DNA of 39,645 bases, from contig CADEFJ010000016.1 in NCBI GenBank assembly GCA_902826575.1, positions 4,471 through 44,115 of the forward strand, given 5' to 3'. Below the pieces are notes generated by a model. The model was not told the DNA's origin and ran no database searches. It worked only from the letters and a program-made list of their open reading frames with translations. Source of the stretch: an uncultured Pseudomonadota bacterium (GTDB taxonomy: Bacteria > Pseudomonadota > Gammaproteobacteria > Steroidobacterales > Steroidobacteraceae). The number at the start of each line of letters is the position of its first letter. Position 1 is the stretch's first letter. Of this stretch, positions 27,575-38,366 are shown in pieces. The position numbers and the translations under genes were made by a program.

Positions 27575-30500
27575 ATGTCACAGGTTGTTCGCGTGGCGCG
27601 TTCAAAGCTCGCGCTCATGTTGTTTACTGCGGCCCTGGTTGCCGCGCCCCTCTCACAAGCCGCAGACCAGGGCAAGCATCGCTCGGCCAACGTGAGCCGC
27701 GCATTGAGCATGCACGGCAAGAACGTCACGCGAAACCCGAATCGCGTGCAGGTGTTCGTGCGACTCGACGAGCCCGCCGTGGCCGAACTCAACGCCGATA
27801 GCGTTGCGCGTACCGGAGCGTACGCACCCGCAGCCGCGCAGCGCGCGCAGGCGCAACGTGTGTCGCAGCAGCAGGCGCGTTTTCGGCCGTCGCTGGAGAG
27901 CGCCGGCGCCGAGATCCTCTCGACCCAGCGCGTGGGTGCCAATGGCTTTCGCGTCAATGTGAGGCCGTCGGAGATCGCGACATTGCGCTCGCTGCCCGGC
28001 GTGCGCTCGGTTGGTCGGGTGGAGATCCACACGCTCGACAACGCCGAGAGCGTGCCGTGGATCGGCGCTCCGGCAGTGTGGGCGGCGCTAGGGACGGGCG
28101 AGGGCGTCTCGATCGGTGTCATCGACACCGGCATCGACTACACCCATGCCAACCTCGGCGGCAGCGGCAATCCCGCCGACTACGCGGCCAACGATCGCAA
28201 CATCGTCGAGCCCGGCACTTTCCCCACCGCGAAGGTCGTGGGCGGCTTCGACTTCGCCGGTGCGACCTACAACGCCAATGTGGCGGGCTCCGTCCCAACG
28301 CCTGACGGCGATCCACTCGACCGCAACGGCCACGGCAGCCATGTGGCCGGCTCCGCGGCGGGCCTCGGCGTGGCGGACAGCATTGGCCCGGGCGTGGCGC
28401 CCGGTGCCGATCTGTACGCGCTGAAGGTGTTCGGCGACGGCGGTGGCAGCACCGACCTCACTTCGCTCGCGATCGAGTGGGCGATGGACCCGAACGGTGA
28501 CGGCGACATGAGCGATCACCTCGACGTGATCAACATGAGCCTCGGCTCGCCATTCGGCCAACCGGACGATCCGTCGGCGATCTCGACCAACAACGCGGCG
28601 GCTGTCGGCATCATCGTCGCGACCTCGGCCGGCAACGAAGGCAACATGCCCTACGTGACCGGTGCGCCGGGCGTCGCGAGTTCGGCCATCTCCACCGCGG
28701 CCAACATTCCCGGCGGACGGCTTTCGTCGCGCTTCACGGTGACGGCGCCCGCTGCTGTCGCCGGTACTTATCCCTCGCTCGAAGGGGCAGGCCCCGTGAC
28801 CTTTGCAGAGGTCGGACCGATCTCCGGCAACCTCGTGGCGGCCGCCCCGGTCAACGGCTGCGCGGCGCTGACCAATGCCGGTGCGATCGCCGGCAACGTG
28901 GCGCTGATCCGCCGCGGCGTTTGCAGCTTCCTCGTCAAGTACCAGATGGCGCAGGCCGCCGGTGCCTCGGCCATCGTCGTGTTCAACGACGGAGCGGACG
29001 CGACGCGCGTCGATCCCATCGTGATGGGTGGCCTCGACGGCAGCGTCACGATCCCTGGCCTGATGATCTCGAGCACGGTCGGTGACGTGCTGGTGGCCAC
29101 CGCAGGCGTCACCGTGACGCTGGATGCCTTTGCCGATCCGGCGGACGACGACCAGATCGCGGCCTTCTCGTCGCGCGGTCCCGGGCATGGCGGTTCCACG
29201 TTCAAGCCGGACATCTCGGCGCCGGGCGTCGCGATCGTCTCGACGGGCGTAGCCACGGGCACGGGCAGCGCCAATTTACAGGGCACGTCCATGGCGGCGC
29301 CGCACGTCGCGGGCGCCGCGGCATTGTTGAGGCAGAAGCATCCAGGCCTGGACCAGAGCGCCATCAAGGCGCTGCTGCAGAACTCGAGCGTCGATTCGAA
29401 TGCGACGGGCGATACCGATCTCGCGCGCCAAGGCGTGGGTGCGCTGCGCGTCGATCGCGCGGTCGCGCTCACGAGTTATGCCTCACCGGGTGGCGTGTCG
29501 TTCGGGCGCCTGAATCCGATCACCAGCGCCAACGTGAAGGAGGACGTCAGGCTCACCGACCTCAGCGGCAAGCGCCGCACCTTCGGTGTGACCCATGTGC
29601 CGAACCAGACCTATCCGGGCGTCAGCGTCGAGTGCCCGCGCGACATCAAGGTCAATGGCAAGGGCAGCGCGAAGTTCACCATCAGGCTCAAGTTCGATCC
29701 GCGCCAGGCATGGCGAGAAGATGTGTACGACGACGCCATCGTGAGCCAGACGGAAGTCGACGGCTGGTGCGTCCTGGACGACGGCAAGGACAGCTTGCGC
29801 GTCGGCTACATGGCCGTGGTCGATCCGGCCTCGGCGGTGCTGGTGCTGCCCGACAACGGGTTCGGCGGCGCCAAGTTGCTGAACATCGGGCCCACCATCG
29901 GCTGGGCGGAAGGCTTCACGCTGGCAAAGCTCGGCGGCGAGGAACAGGACCGCACCTACGGGTCGATCGCGGCGACCGGCTTCCGGCTCGCCGATCCGGC
30001 CTCGCCCAACTATGGCGGCCTGCGCGTTCTGGAGCTCGGTTTCGCGATGGAGCGCTCGTTCGAGCATCTGTCGAACCTGAACTTCCTGCTGGAAATCGAC
30101 GTCGACAGTGACGGCGTGCCGGATGCCTTCCTCGAGGGTACCGACATGTCGGATTACTTCGACGTCGATCCGGGCCAGTTCATCACGCTGCAGTTCGACG
30201 CCGCGGGCGGTGGCTTTGCCGACTGGCTCGCCAACTCGTGGGACTTCAACGACCGCACGCTGATCCTGCCGTTCACGCTCTCCACCGATCCCGACTTCCC
30301 GGGTTTCGTGCCCGAGAAGTTCGACTATGTGTTGAGCGTCACGGCGCGCGATGGTGCGACAGACGTGCAGCGGGGCACGGTCGACCTGTCGAAGGAAATC
30401 GTGCCCGACGTGAACAGCTTCGGCGTCGAACCGTTCGATCATGTCGATGTCGACTTCACCGGCCCCAACGGGACGACCCTGTGGCTGCTGCAGAACAACG

Positions 30501-30592
30501 TGTCGGCCGCGCAGCCGGCGCTGGCACTGCACCATGCGCACAAGAAATCGGGCAAGGACAGCAAGAAGAAGACCCACCGCAGGGGCCGTTGA
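27575..30592 (+). CDS. Large exported subtilisin-like serine peptidase with PA domain
   Basis: The 1005-residue product has a signal peptide (about 1-30, ending PLSQAA) and an I9-like pro-region (about 45-145, RVQVFVRLDEP). The S8 catalytic domain has D184 (GVIDTGIDYTH), H253 (NGHGSHVAG) and S572 (QGTSMAAPHVAG), with the oxyanion Asn in SAGNEGN. A PA domain is inserted between H and S (about 405-515: LIRRGVCSFLVKYQMAQAAG). After about 640 come beta-rich C-terminal domains. The last 22 residues are very basic (HKKSGKDSKKKTHRRGR). Extracellular or periplasmic protein degradation is likely. It is not related in detail to the smaller subtilase at 24319. A strong terminator follows. Confidence 0.92.
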   Translation: MSQVVRVARSKLALMLFTAALVAAPLSQAADQGKHRSANVSRALSMHGKNVTRNPNRVQVFVRLDEPAVAELNADSVARTGAYAPAAAQRAQAQRVSQQQARFRPSLESAGAEILSTQRVGANGFRVNVRPSEIATLRSLPGVRSVGRVEIHTLDNAESVPWIGAPAVWAALGTGEGVSIGVIDTGIDYTHANLGGSGNPADYAANDRNIVEPGTFPTAKVVGGFDFAGATYNANVAGSVPTPDGDPLDRNGHGSHVAGSAAGLGVADSIGPGVAPGADLYALKVFGDGGGSTDLTSLAIEWAMDPNGDGDMSDHLDVINMSLGSPFGQPDDPSAISTNNAAAVGIIVATSAGNEGNMPYVTGAPGVASSAISTAANIPGGRLSSRFTVTAPAAVAGTYPSLEGAGPVTFAEVGPISGNLVAAAPVNGCAALTNAGAIAGNVALIRRGVCSFLVKYQMAQAAGASAIVVFNDGADATRVDPIVMGGLDGSVTIPGLMISSTVGDVLVATAGVTVTLDAFADPADDDQIAAFSSRGPGHGGSTFKPDISAPGVAIVSTGVATGTGSANLQGTSMAAPHVAGAAALLRQKHPGLDQSAIKALLQNSSVDSNATGDTDLARQGVGALRVDRAVALTSYASPGGVSFGRLNPITSANVKEDVRLTDLSGKRRTFGVTHVPNQTYPGVSVECPRDIKVNGKGSAKFTIRLKFDPRQAWREDVYDDAIVSQTEVDGWCVLDDGKDSLRVGYMAVVDPASAVLVLPDNGFGGAKLLNIGPTIGWAEGFTLAKLGGEEQDRTYGSIAATGFRLADPASPNYGGLRVLELGFAMERSFEHLSNLNFLLEIDVDSDGVPDAFLEGTDMSDYFDVDPGQFITLQFDAAGGGFADWLANSWDFNDRTLILPFTLSTDPDFPGFVPEKFDYVLSVTARDGATDVQRGTVDLSKEIVPDVNSFGVEPFDHVDVDFTGPNGTTLWLLQNNVSAAQPALALHHAHKKSGKDSKKKTHRRGR

Positions 30593-30622
30593 TCCGGCAA
30601 CCCGATTCGAATCTGAACATGA

Positions 30623-30647
30623 GGGCCGCCTTCGGGCGGCCCTTTTT
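30623..30647 (+). terminator. Rho-independent terminator after the large subtilase
   Basis: GGGCCGCC (30623-30630) pairs perfectly with GGCGGCCC (30635-30642) around a UUCG tetraloop, followed by five T residues (30643-30647). This is a textbook intrinsic terminator, 31 bases after the subtilase stop. The T-run touches the stop codon of the opposing lipoprotein gene at 30647. Confidence 0.92.
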
Positions 30648-31282
30648 CATTCCGCGTCGATAGCCGGGCAGGGGCGCAGGGACACGCGATCCGTGTGATA
30701 GAAGTACAGGCGCCCACGGTAGCGCAGCGCGAGCACGAGTCCGTCGACAGGACCCGCCTCGATCGTCTCGTCCTGCAGCGGACAGCCGAGGCTGCTGTCG
30801 GGCCACTGCTGGCCTTTCACGCCGTCGAGGCGGATCTGCGCCGGGTCCGCGCGCAGACGCTGCGCCAGATCCTGGCGTGCGCGTTCCATCAGGACATCGA
30901 TGCCTGTCGCACGGACCGCGGGCGATCGGTCGCGGCGCACGAGGCCAGCGTTTCCGCACACCAACGCGTTCTCGCCGGACACGTGCACGTCATACGCGCG
31001 TCCCTGTACGGTGGCCGACACGGCGTAACCTTCGGTGATCACGGTCAAGGCCATCGAGCCCGGCTGGCCGCAGCCCATGCTCGAGTCGCTCCAGGTCCGC
31101 GCCTCGACGCCGGCGACGGTCACCTCGTCGACCGACAGGTCGAGATGCTGCGCGAGCGCCTCCCTGGCGCGTTGCGCAGCTTGCGCTTGCGCCGTGGCTG
31201 GTTCGTTCGACGGCACGGCCTGCGAGCAGGCGCCCAGCAAGAGCGCCGCCGCAGACATCGATGCGATTGCGAGCTTGATCAG
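30647..31282 (-). CDS. Lipoprotein with two WPDSSLGC-type repeats
   Basis: The mature protein has about 190 residues. Two similar units are present, TWSDSSMGCGQPG and QWPDSSLGCPLQDE, each after a stretch that resembles LAxxLxxxxxxIxLxGVxxxxW. Function unknown. Start choice: a standard ATG lies at 31258, but it gives only MSAAALLLGAC, with no positive charge. The CTG at 31280-31282 overlaps the upstream stop (CTGA), has GGAAGG eight bases upstream, and gives a complete lipoprotein signal (IKLAIASMSAAALLLGAC). I prefer the CTG, with moderate confidence. It is cotranscribed with the beta-barrel gene in front. Confidence 0.8.
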   Translation of the reverse strand: MIKLAIASMSAAALLLGACSQAVPSNEPATAQAQAAQRAREALAQHLDLSVDEVTVAGVEARTWSDSSMGCGQPGSMALTVITEGYAVSATVQGRAYDVHVSGENALVCGNAGLVRRDRSPAVRATGIDVLMERARQDLAQRLRADPAQIRLDGVKGQQWPDSSLGCPLQDETIEAGPVDGLVLALRYRGRLYFYHTDRVSLRPCPAIDAE

Positions 31283-31869
31283 AACGTGAACCTTCCGTAC
31301 AGGCCGAAATCCGTCTGGTCGTCGGAGAAGGATACCTCGGCGCCGACCGCCCAGGCAGGCGTGAAGTAGTAGCGGGCACCGAGGCGCGCCGCCGTGTCAT
31401 CGCCCGAGTCGTCGAGATCGGTGTAGTCGAGGAAGGCGTCGAGCTCGAACTGCGCGCGCGGCCGCGCGCGCACCCCGACGCTCACGGCATAGCCGTTGTC
31501 GTCGAACGATGCGCCGAACGGGCCATCCGCCGAGACATCGACATAGCTCAGGCGCGCCACACCGTCGACGATGTTGGACAGCGGCAGATGGCCGCCGAGA
31601 CCGACTTCGACCAGGTCGAGATCGAGATCATTGGCGCCGACATCGAAAGAAATCTGCCGGTAGCCAACGGCCGCGAACCAGTTCTCGCCGAAGCCCACCG
31701 AGCCACGCAGGAACATGCCATCGCCGTCCTCGTTGATGTCATCGAGGTCGGTCTGGGCCCAGCCGGCGTCGACATACGAGTAGCCGATATCGTCCGCAGC
31801 GGCGGCGCCGGTCGCGGCGCCCAGGGCCAGTGCGGCAAGAACACCGCAAACGAGGGGGTTACGAGTCAT
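31279..31869 (-). CDS. Small outer-membrane beta-barrel protein
   Basis: The 196-residue product has a signal peptide (about 1-24, ending GAAAA) and then alternating hydrophobic residues through about eight strands, for example GMFLRGSVGFGENWFAAVGY and FTPAWAVGAEVSFS. It ends in FGLYGRFTF, with the C-terminal Phe needed for insertion into the outer membrane. It is rich in Asp in the loops. Function is unknown; the form is that of the small OmpX/OmpA-type barrels. Start ATG 31869 has AGAGGA upstream; an ATG ten codons earlier has no support. A possible RpoE-type promoter lies upstream. Confidence 0.85.
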   Translation of the reverse strand: MTRNPLVCGVLAALALGAATGAAAADDIGYSYVDAGWAQTDLDDINEDGDGMFLRGSVGFGENWFAAVGYRQISFDVGANDLDLDLVEVGLGGHLPLSNIVDGVARLSYVDVSADGPFGASFDDNGYAVSVGVRARPRAQFELDAFLDYTDLDDSGDDTAARLGARYYFTPAWAVGAEVSFSDDQTDFGLYGRFTF

Positions 31870-31901
31870 GAAAGTTCCTCTGGGTTGCAAGCAAGGCAAT
31901 G

Positions 31902-31930
31902 TTCCGACACGCGGGGCGGGCGGCGGTTCC
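31902..31930 (-). promoter_or_regulatory. Possible RpoE-type promoter for the beta-barrel gene
   Basis: On the minus strand, GGAACC (31930-31925) is followed after 17 bases by TCGGAA (31907-31902). RpoE promoters have GGAACTT and TCNNA at similar spacing and often drive outer-membrane protein genes. The match is partial. The rest of the 31870-32084 spacer shows nothing else clear. Confidence 0.25.
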
Positions 31931-32084
31931 GTTTGTCAGTAAAGTGCGACAGGCATCACGCGACGCGGCGGATCGTCGATGCGGTCGCAATGAGTCATCG
32001 CCTCGGAATGGAATGCGCACGAGCTTGCTGCCGCCGCAAGTAGACAACAACGGGACCCGGGCATCGCAGCAGCAATGTGAAACT

Positions 32085-32159
32085 TGGCTCCCCGGGTTGG
32101 ACTCGAACCAACGACCAACGGATTAACAGTCCGACGCTCTACCGCTGAGCTACCGGGGA
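32085..32159 (-). tRNA. tRNA-Asn (anticodon GTT)
   Basis: The minus strand folds into a complete cloverleaf of 75 bases including the encoded CCA. Acceptor stem TCCCCGG pairs with CCGGGGA. The anticodon arm CGGACTGTTAATCCG has GTT in the loop, and the T arm has GGTTCGAGTCC. The discriminator base is G, as is usual for tRNA-Asn. Confidence 0.96.
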
Positions 32160-32181
32160 ACGGGAGGCTAGAAGGGCGCGA

Positions 32182-32210
32182 ATTCTCGTGGACCCGGGCA
32201 GATGCGTCAA
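32182..32210 (-). promoter_or_regulatory. Sigma-70-type promoter of tRNA-Asn
   Basis: On the minus strand, TTGACG (32210-32205) and GAGAAT (32187-32182) are 17 bases apart, followed by the GC-rich discriminator TCGCGCCC. The tRNA starts 22 bases after the -10. The -35 overlaps the stop codon of the DUF2784 gene. The tRNA-Val promoter has the same TTCGCGCCC sequence after its -10. Confidence 0.6.
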
Positions 32211-32587
32211 GCGACAGGCGCACGCCGCCTGCGCCGGCGTCGCCACAGGGCCCCGTAGGCGAGCAGGTTGAGCCCGATCAGCCCAGCGGCGAGCAAGGCC
32301 TGGAAGCCGCGGGTGAGGCCGGCCGGATAGATCACCGGCGTGATGTAGCGTTCGATGAATCCGCCCGTGTAGCCGAGGCCGCCCGCCCGCACGCGCCAGG
32401 CATTCTCGAGCGGGGTGAGTGGACAGAGGGCCCCGGTGGCGAGGATCCAGAGGCCCCACGCGAGGGCGATACCATGCAGCCATGCGGCCCGTGGCCAGCG
32501 CCAGGTGAGGAAGCCACCTGCGGCGACGAACACGATGAACGCGAAGTGCAGCGCGACGACGAGATCCGCAAGGACTCGCCAGTTCAC
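32207..32587 (-). CDS. DUF2784 family membrane protein
   Basis: The 126-residue product has three to four membrane segments (about 4-22 LADLVVALHFAFIVFVAAG, 28-50 WLHGIALAWGLWILATG, 90-115 LLAAGLIGLNLLAYGALW). Between them lies the loop CPLTPLENAWRVRAGG, the DUF2784 signature, and GGFIERYITPVIYP. The C-terminus is very basic (RRRRRRR). Function unknown. The start is GTG 32587 (VNWRVLADL), five bases after the aminotransferase stop; a longer frame upstream is only a shadow of that gene. Confidence 0.85.
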   Translation of the reverse strand: MNWRVLADLVVALHFAFIVFVAAGGFLTWRWPRAAWLHGIALAWGLWILATGALCPLTPLENAWRVRAGGLGYTGGFIERYITPVIYPAGLTRGFQALLAAGLIGLNLLAYGALWRRRRRRRAPVA

Positions 32588-32591
32588 ACCA

Positions 32592-33794
32592 TCAGGCGGT
32601 CTTGACCGCCGCCCCCGCGAGCACCCGCTGGATGCGATCGATCGCCTTTTCCAGCGTCTCCATGCTGCACGCGAACGAAATGCGCACATGGCCCGGCGCG
32701 CCGAAGCTCGAACCGGCCACCAGCGCCACGCCACCTTCGTTCAGCAGCAGCTCCGCAAAGGCGTTGTCGTCGCGGCAGCCGGTCGCGGCCATTGCGCCCG
32801 AGACGTCGGCGAACGCATAGAAGGTGCCGGCGCCGGGCAGACAGGATATGCCCGGCAGCGAGTTGAGCCCCGCAACGATGTAATCGTGACGCTTCCTGTA
32901 TTGCACCACCATCTCGGCGACGCTCGCCTGGTCGCCGTTCAGGGCGACGACCGCGGCGCGCTGCGAAATGCTCGACGCGTTCGAGGTGCTCTGGCCCTGG
33001 ACTGTCGACATGGCGGTGACGATTTCCTTCGGTCCGCCACAGTAGCCGAGCCGCCAACCCGTCATTGCGTAGGTCTTCGAGCAGCCGTTGATCGTGACGG
33101 TGCGGTCGTGGAGTTCGGGCACCGCCGTCAACAGGCTGCAGAACGGTTCGTCGGCCCAGTAGATCTTCTCGTACATGTCGTCGGTGCCGATGACGATGCG
33201 CGGGTGCTGCAGCAGCACCTCGCCGAGCGCCTGCAACTCGGCGCGCGTATAGGCCGCTCCGGTCGGGTTGCAGGGGCTGTTCAGCAGCACCAGGCGGGTC
33301 CTCGGCGTGATCGCCACTTCGAGCTGGCGCGGGGTGATCTTGTAGCCCTGGCTGGCGCCCGCGAACGGCATGACCGGCAGGCCGTCCGCCAGCATGACCA
33401 TGTCGGGGTAGGACACCCAGTACGGCGCCGGGATGATGGCCTCATCGCCCGGATCGAGCACGGCCATGCACAGGTTGTAGATCGTCTGCTTGGCGCCGCT
33501 CGAGACGAGGATCTGCGAGCGCTCGTACTCGATGCCGTTGTCGCGGCGGAACTTCGCGATGATCGCGTCCTTCAGTTCAATGATGCCGTCGACGCTGGTG
33601 TAGCGCGTGTGGCCGCGTCGGATCGCTTCGACGCCGGCAGCGGCGATGTGCGCGGGCGTGTCGAAGTCGGGCTCGCCGGCGCCGAGCGAAACGATGTCCT
33701 TGCCCTCTGCCTTGAGCTTCGCGGCGCGCGCGGTGACGGCCAGAGTGGGGGAGGGCTTGACGCGTTGCACGCGTCGCGAGACGGGTAATGACAC
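32592..33794 (-). CDS. Aspartate-type aminotransferase (class I, PLP)
   Basis: The 400-residue product resembles the bacterial aspartate/prephenate aminotransferases of subgroup Ib. Motifs: [13 protein letters not shown] near the N-terminus, NSPCNPTGA, the Asp of [12 protein letters not shown], the Schiff-base lysine in [16 protein letters not shown], and the carboxylate-binding Arg in [10 protein letters not shown]. Likely substrates are aspartate/oxaloacetate and 2-oxoglutarate; prephenate is also possible in this subgroup and would fit the lack of a separate enzyme in the amino-acid operon. The start is GTG 33794. The gene is divergent from uvrB, with 76 bases between them. Confidence 0.9.
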   Translation of the reverse strand: MSLPVSRRVQRVKPSPTLAVTARAAKLKAEGKDIVSLGAGEPDFDTPAHIAAAGVEAIRRGHTRYTSVDGIIELKDAIIAKFRRDNGIEYERSQILVSSGAKQTIYNLCMAVLDPGDEAIIPAPYWVSYPDMVMLADGLPVMPFAGASQGYKITPRQLEVAITPRTRLVLLNSPCNPTGAAYTRAELQALGEVLLQHPRIVIGTDDMYEKIYWADEPFCSLLTAVPELHDRTVTINGCSKTYAMTGWRLGYCGGPKEIVTAMSTVQGQSTSNASSISQRAAVVALNGDQASVAEMVVQYRKRHDYIVAGLNSLPGISCLPGAGTFYAFADVSGAMAATGCRDDNAFAELLLNEGGVALVAGSSFGAPGHVRISFACSMETLEKAIDRIQRVLAGAAVKTA

Positions 33795-33870
33795 GTTGGG
33801 GAACCTGCAGGTGAGTAGACGCTGGAACAGCGCTATATTAACCGATCGTGTTCAAGCTTCGTATCGACAC

Positions 33871-35916
<2,046 letters not shown>

Positions 35917-35953
35917 GACGGGGTGCTAACGTCTTGAAATCCCGTGGATTCGA

Positions 35954-35983
35954 TTGCCTACAGGGCGCGCGTTGCGGTATCTT
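35954..35983 (+). promoter_or_regulatory. Promoter of tRNA-Val
   Basis: TTGCCT (35954-35959) and TATCTT (35978-35983) are 18 bases apart, followed by the GC-rich discriminator TCGCGCCCC. The tRNA begins 12 bases after the -10. The discriminator matches that of the tRNA-Asn promoter, as expected for stringently controlled stable-RNA promoters. Confidence 0.55.
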
Positions 35984-35995
35984 TCGCGCCCCTAT

Positions 35996-36070
35996 AGGCG
36001 CGTAGCTCAGTGGTAGAGCACTTCCTTGACATGGAAGTGGTCGGTGGTTCGATCCCACTCGCGCCTACCA
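35996..36070 (+). tRNA. tRNA-Val (anticodon GAC)
   Basis: A complete 75-base cloverleaf including encoded CCA. Acceptor stem AGGCGCG pairs with CGCGCCT. The anticodon arm CTTCCTTGACATGGAAG carries GAC, and the T arm has GGTTCGATCCC. The discriminator is A. Confidence 0.96.
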
Positions 36071-36098
36071 TCTTGTTTTGGGTGACACGAGTATCGCC

Positions 36099-36428
36099 AT
36101 GATCGGTGCGGCCGGCGTCCAGGAAAATTTGCAGTTGCGTCGCGAGGAATTGCTGGCGCGCGCCAATCGCGCGCGCGACGATGCCGCGCATCGCCGGCAA
36201 GCGGTCAGCCCCGATTTCTCCGAGCAGGCCGCCGAGCGGCAGAACGACGACGTGCTGCGCGGCATCGAGACCGCAGCGCGCGAGGAGATCGCACAGATCG
36301 ACAGCGCGCTCGATCGCCTGCAACGCGGCGAGTACGGCATCTGCGTCGAGTGCGGACGGGAAATCGAAGCCGCGCGGCTCGAGGCGGTTCCGTACGCGGA
36401 TCGCTGCCTCGCGCACGCCGGAACCTGA
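36099..36428 (+). CDS. TraR/DksA-type zinc finger protein
   Basis: The 109-residue product has a helical coiled-coil region (about 5-75, rich in Arg, Ala, Glu) with SALDRLQRGEYGICVECG leading into the finger. The zinc site reads C-V-E-C ... R-C-L-A-H, so the last ligand would be His instead of the Cys of classical DksA. DksA-type proteins bind in the RNA polymerase secondary channel. The acidic residues at the coiled-coil tip needed for DksA activity are not obvious here, so this is a paralogue, not DksA itself. Start ATG 36099; a TTG at 36078 is possible. thrS begins 6 bases after its stop. Confidence 0.85.
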   Translation: MIGAAGVQENLQLRREELLARANRARDDAAHRRQAVSPDFSEQAAERQNDDVLRGIETAAREEIAQIDSALDRLQRGEYGICVECGREIEAARLEAVPYADRCLAHAGT

Positions 36429-36434
36429 GCCCTC

Positions 36435-38363
36435 GTGCCGGTCATCACGCTGCCCGACGGTAGCCAGCGCAGCTACGACGCGCCGGCCTCGATCGACGCG
36501 ATCGCCGCAAGCATCGGCGCGGGCCTGCGCAAGGCGGCACTCGCCGGGCGAGTCGACGGCAAGCTGGTCGATACGAGCTTCGTGCTCGATCACGATGCGA
36601 AGGTCTCGATCGTCACGGCGAAAGACCCGGACGGGCTCGAGATCCTGCGTCACTCGACTGCGCACCTGCTCGCGCAGGCCGTGAAGCAGCTTTACCCGCA
36701 GGCGCAGGTCACGATCGGCCCGGTGATCGACGACGGCTTCTACTACGACTTCGCCTACTCGCGCCCGTTCACGCCAGAGGATCTCGCGGCGATCGAGCAG
36801 CGCATGAAGGAACTCGCCGAGCAGGATGCGCAGGTCACGCGCCGCGTGTTGAGCCGTGACGACGCCGTGCGCTTCTTCCAGGACATCGGCGAGTTCTACA
36901 AGGCCGAAATCATCGCCAGCATCCCGGGCAACGAGGAGATCAGCCTCTACGGGCAGGGCGACTGGGTCGACCTGTGTCGCGGGCCGCACGTGCCCTCGAC
37001 CGGCAAGCTCAAGGTCTTCAAGCTGATGAAGGTGGCCGGTGCCTACTGGCGCGGCGATTCCCGCAACGAGATGCTCCAGCGCATCTACGGCACGGCCTGG
37101 GCCGACAAGAAGGAACTCGACGCCTACCTGCACCGCCTCGAGGAAGCCGAGAAGCGTGACCACCGGCGCATCGGGCGCGAGCTCGACCTGTTCCACATGC
37201 AGGAGGAGGCGCCGGGCGCGGTGTTCTGGCATCCGAAGGGCTGGTCGATCTTCCAGGGCCTGATCGAGTACATGCGCGAGAAGCAGCGCGCGGCGGGCTA
37301 TGAGGAAGTGAACGCGCCCGAGATCATGGACGCGACGCTGTGGCAGCAGTCGGGGCACCTGGAGAAATTCGGCGAGAACATGTTCCTGACGCAGACACCT
37401 GACGAGCGTGTCTATGCGATCAAGCCGATGAACTGCCCGGGCCACGTGCAGATCTTCAAGCAGGGCATCCGCAGCCACCGCGAGCTGCCGCTGCGCTATG
37501 CCGAGTTCGGCAAGGTGCACCGGTATGAGCCCTCCGGAGCGCTGCACGGCCTGATGCGCGTGCGCGCGTTCACGCAGGACGATGCGCACATCTTCATCAC
37601 CGAGGACATGATCACCGGGGAGTCGGTGCGGGGCATCGAGCTGCTGCTGTCGATCTACCGCGACTTCGGCTTCGACGACGTGAAGGTCAAGTACTCCGAC
37701 CGTCCGGAGAAGCGCGTCGGCAGCGACGAGGTGTGGGACCGCGCCGAGCAGGCGCTGATCGACGCCACCCGGGCCGCCGGCATCGAGTACACCCTGAACC
37801 CGGGCGAGGGGGCCTTCTACGGCCCCAAGCTCGAATTCGTGCTGCAGGACGCCATCGGCCGGGACTGGCAGTGCGGGACCTGGCAGGTCGACCTCAACCT
37901 GCCGGGGCGGCTCGGGGCCCACTACATCGACGAGCACAGCGCCAGGCGCACGCCGGTGATGCTGCACCGGGCGATTTTCGGCTCCCTGGAGCGGTTTTTC
38001 GCGATCCTGCTCGAACACCATGCCGGGCGCCTGCCGGCCTGGCTGGCGCCCGTGCAGGCCGTCGTATGCACCATTACCGACCGCCAGGACGAGTACGCCC
38101 GGAAAGTCACGGATTCGCTTAAAAATCAGGGATTTCGGGTCGAAAGCGACTTGCGGAACGAAAAGGTGGGCTTTAAGATTCGCGCCCACACGCTGCAGCG
38201 CGTGCCATATTTGTTGGTCGCGGGGGACAAAGAAGTCGCCGCGAATCTGCTTTCCGTGCGTACCCGTAGCGGCAAGGACTTGGGCACAATGTCGCCGGAG
38301 ACGTTTTCAGAGCGCCTTCGCGACGAGCTCGAGAGCCGCGGGCGCCGAACTTTGGAGGACTGA
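36435..38363 (+). CDS. thrS: Threonyl-tRNA synthetase
   Basis: The 642-residue product has a TGS domain (about 1-63), the editing domain (about 64-225, with [16 protein letters not shown] and the [12 protein letters not shown] site), the class II catalytic domain (about 245-535) and the anticodon-binding domain (about 540-642). The three zinc ligands C334, H385 and H511 fall at exactly the E. coli positions. Both halves of the bifunctional enzyme, charging and removal of mis-charged serine, look intact. The start is a GTG six bases after the zinc-finger gene, so there is no room for an E. coli-like operator. The stop is followed directly by infC. Confidence 0.97.
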   Translation: MPVITLPDGSQRSYDAPASIDAIAASIGAGLRKAALAGRVDGKLVDTSFVLDHDAKVSIVTAKDPDGLEILRHSTAHLLAQAVKQLYPQAQVTIGPVIDDGFYYDFAYSRPFTPEDLAAIEQRMKELAEQDAQVTRRVLSRDDAVRFFQDIGEFYKAEIIASIPGNEEISLYGQGDWVDLCRGPHVPSTGKLKVFKLMKVAGAYWRGDSRNEMLQRIYGTAWADKKELDAYLHRLEEAEKRDHRRIGRELDLFHMQEEAPGAVFWHPKGWSIFQGLIEYMREKQRAAGYEEVNAPEIMDATLWQQSGHLEKFGENMFLTQTPDERVYAIKPMNCPGHVQIFKQGIRSHRELPLRYAEFGKVHRYEPSGALHGLMRVRAFTQDDAHIFITEDMITGESVRGIELLLSIYRDFGFDDVKVKYSDRPEKRVGSDEVWDRAEQALIDATRAAGIEYTLNPGEGAFYGPKLEFVLQDAIGRDWQCGTWQVDLNLPGRLGAHYIDEHSARRTPVMLHRAIFGSLERFFAILLEHHAGRLPAWLAPVQAVVCTITDRQDEYARKVTDSLKNQGFRVESDLRNEKVGFKIRAHTLQRVPYLLVAGDKEVAANLLSVRTRSGKDLGTMSPETFSERLRDELESRGRRTLED

Positions 38364-38366
38364 TTT

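Noticed and set aside
33795-33870. LexA-type operator in front of uvrB
   Set aside because: No CTG-N10-CAG or other known LexA palindrome at the right place.
35958-38189. Long minus-strand frame opposite thrS (743 codons)
   Set aside because: Same reason: it is the shadow of thrS and also crosses the tRNA-Val gene.
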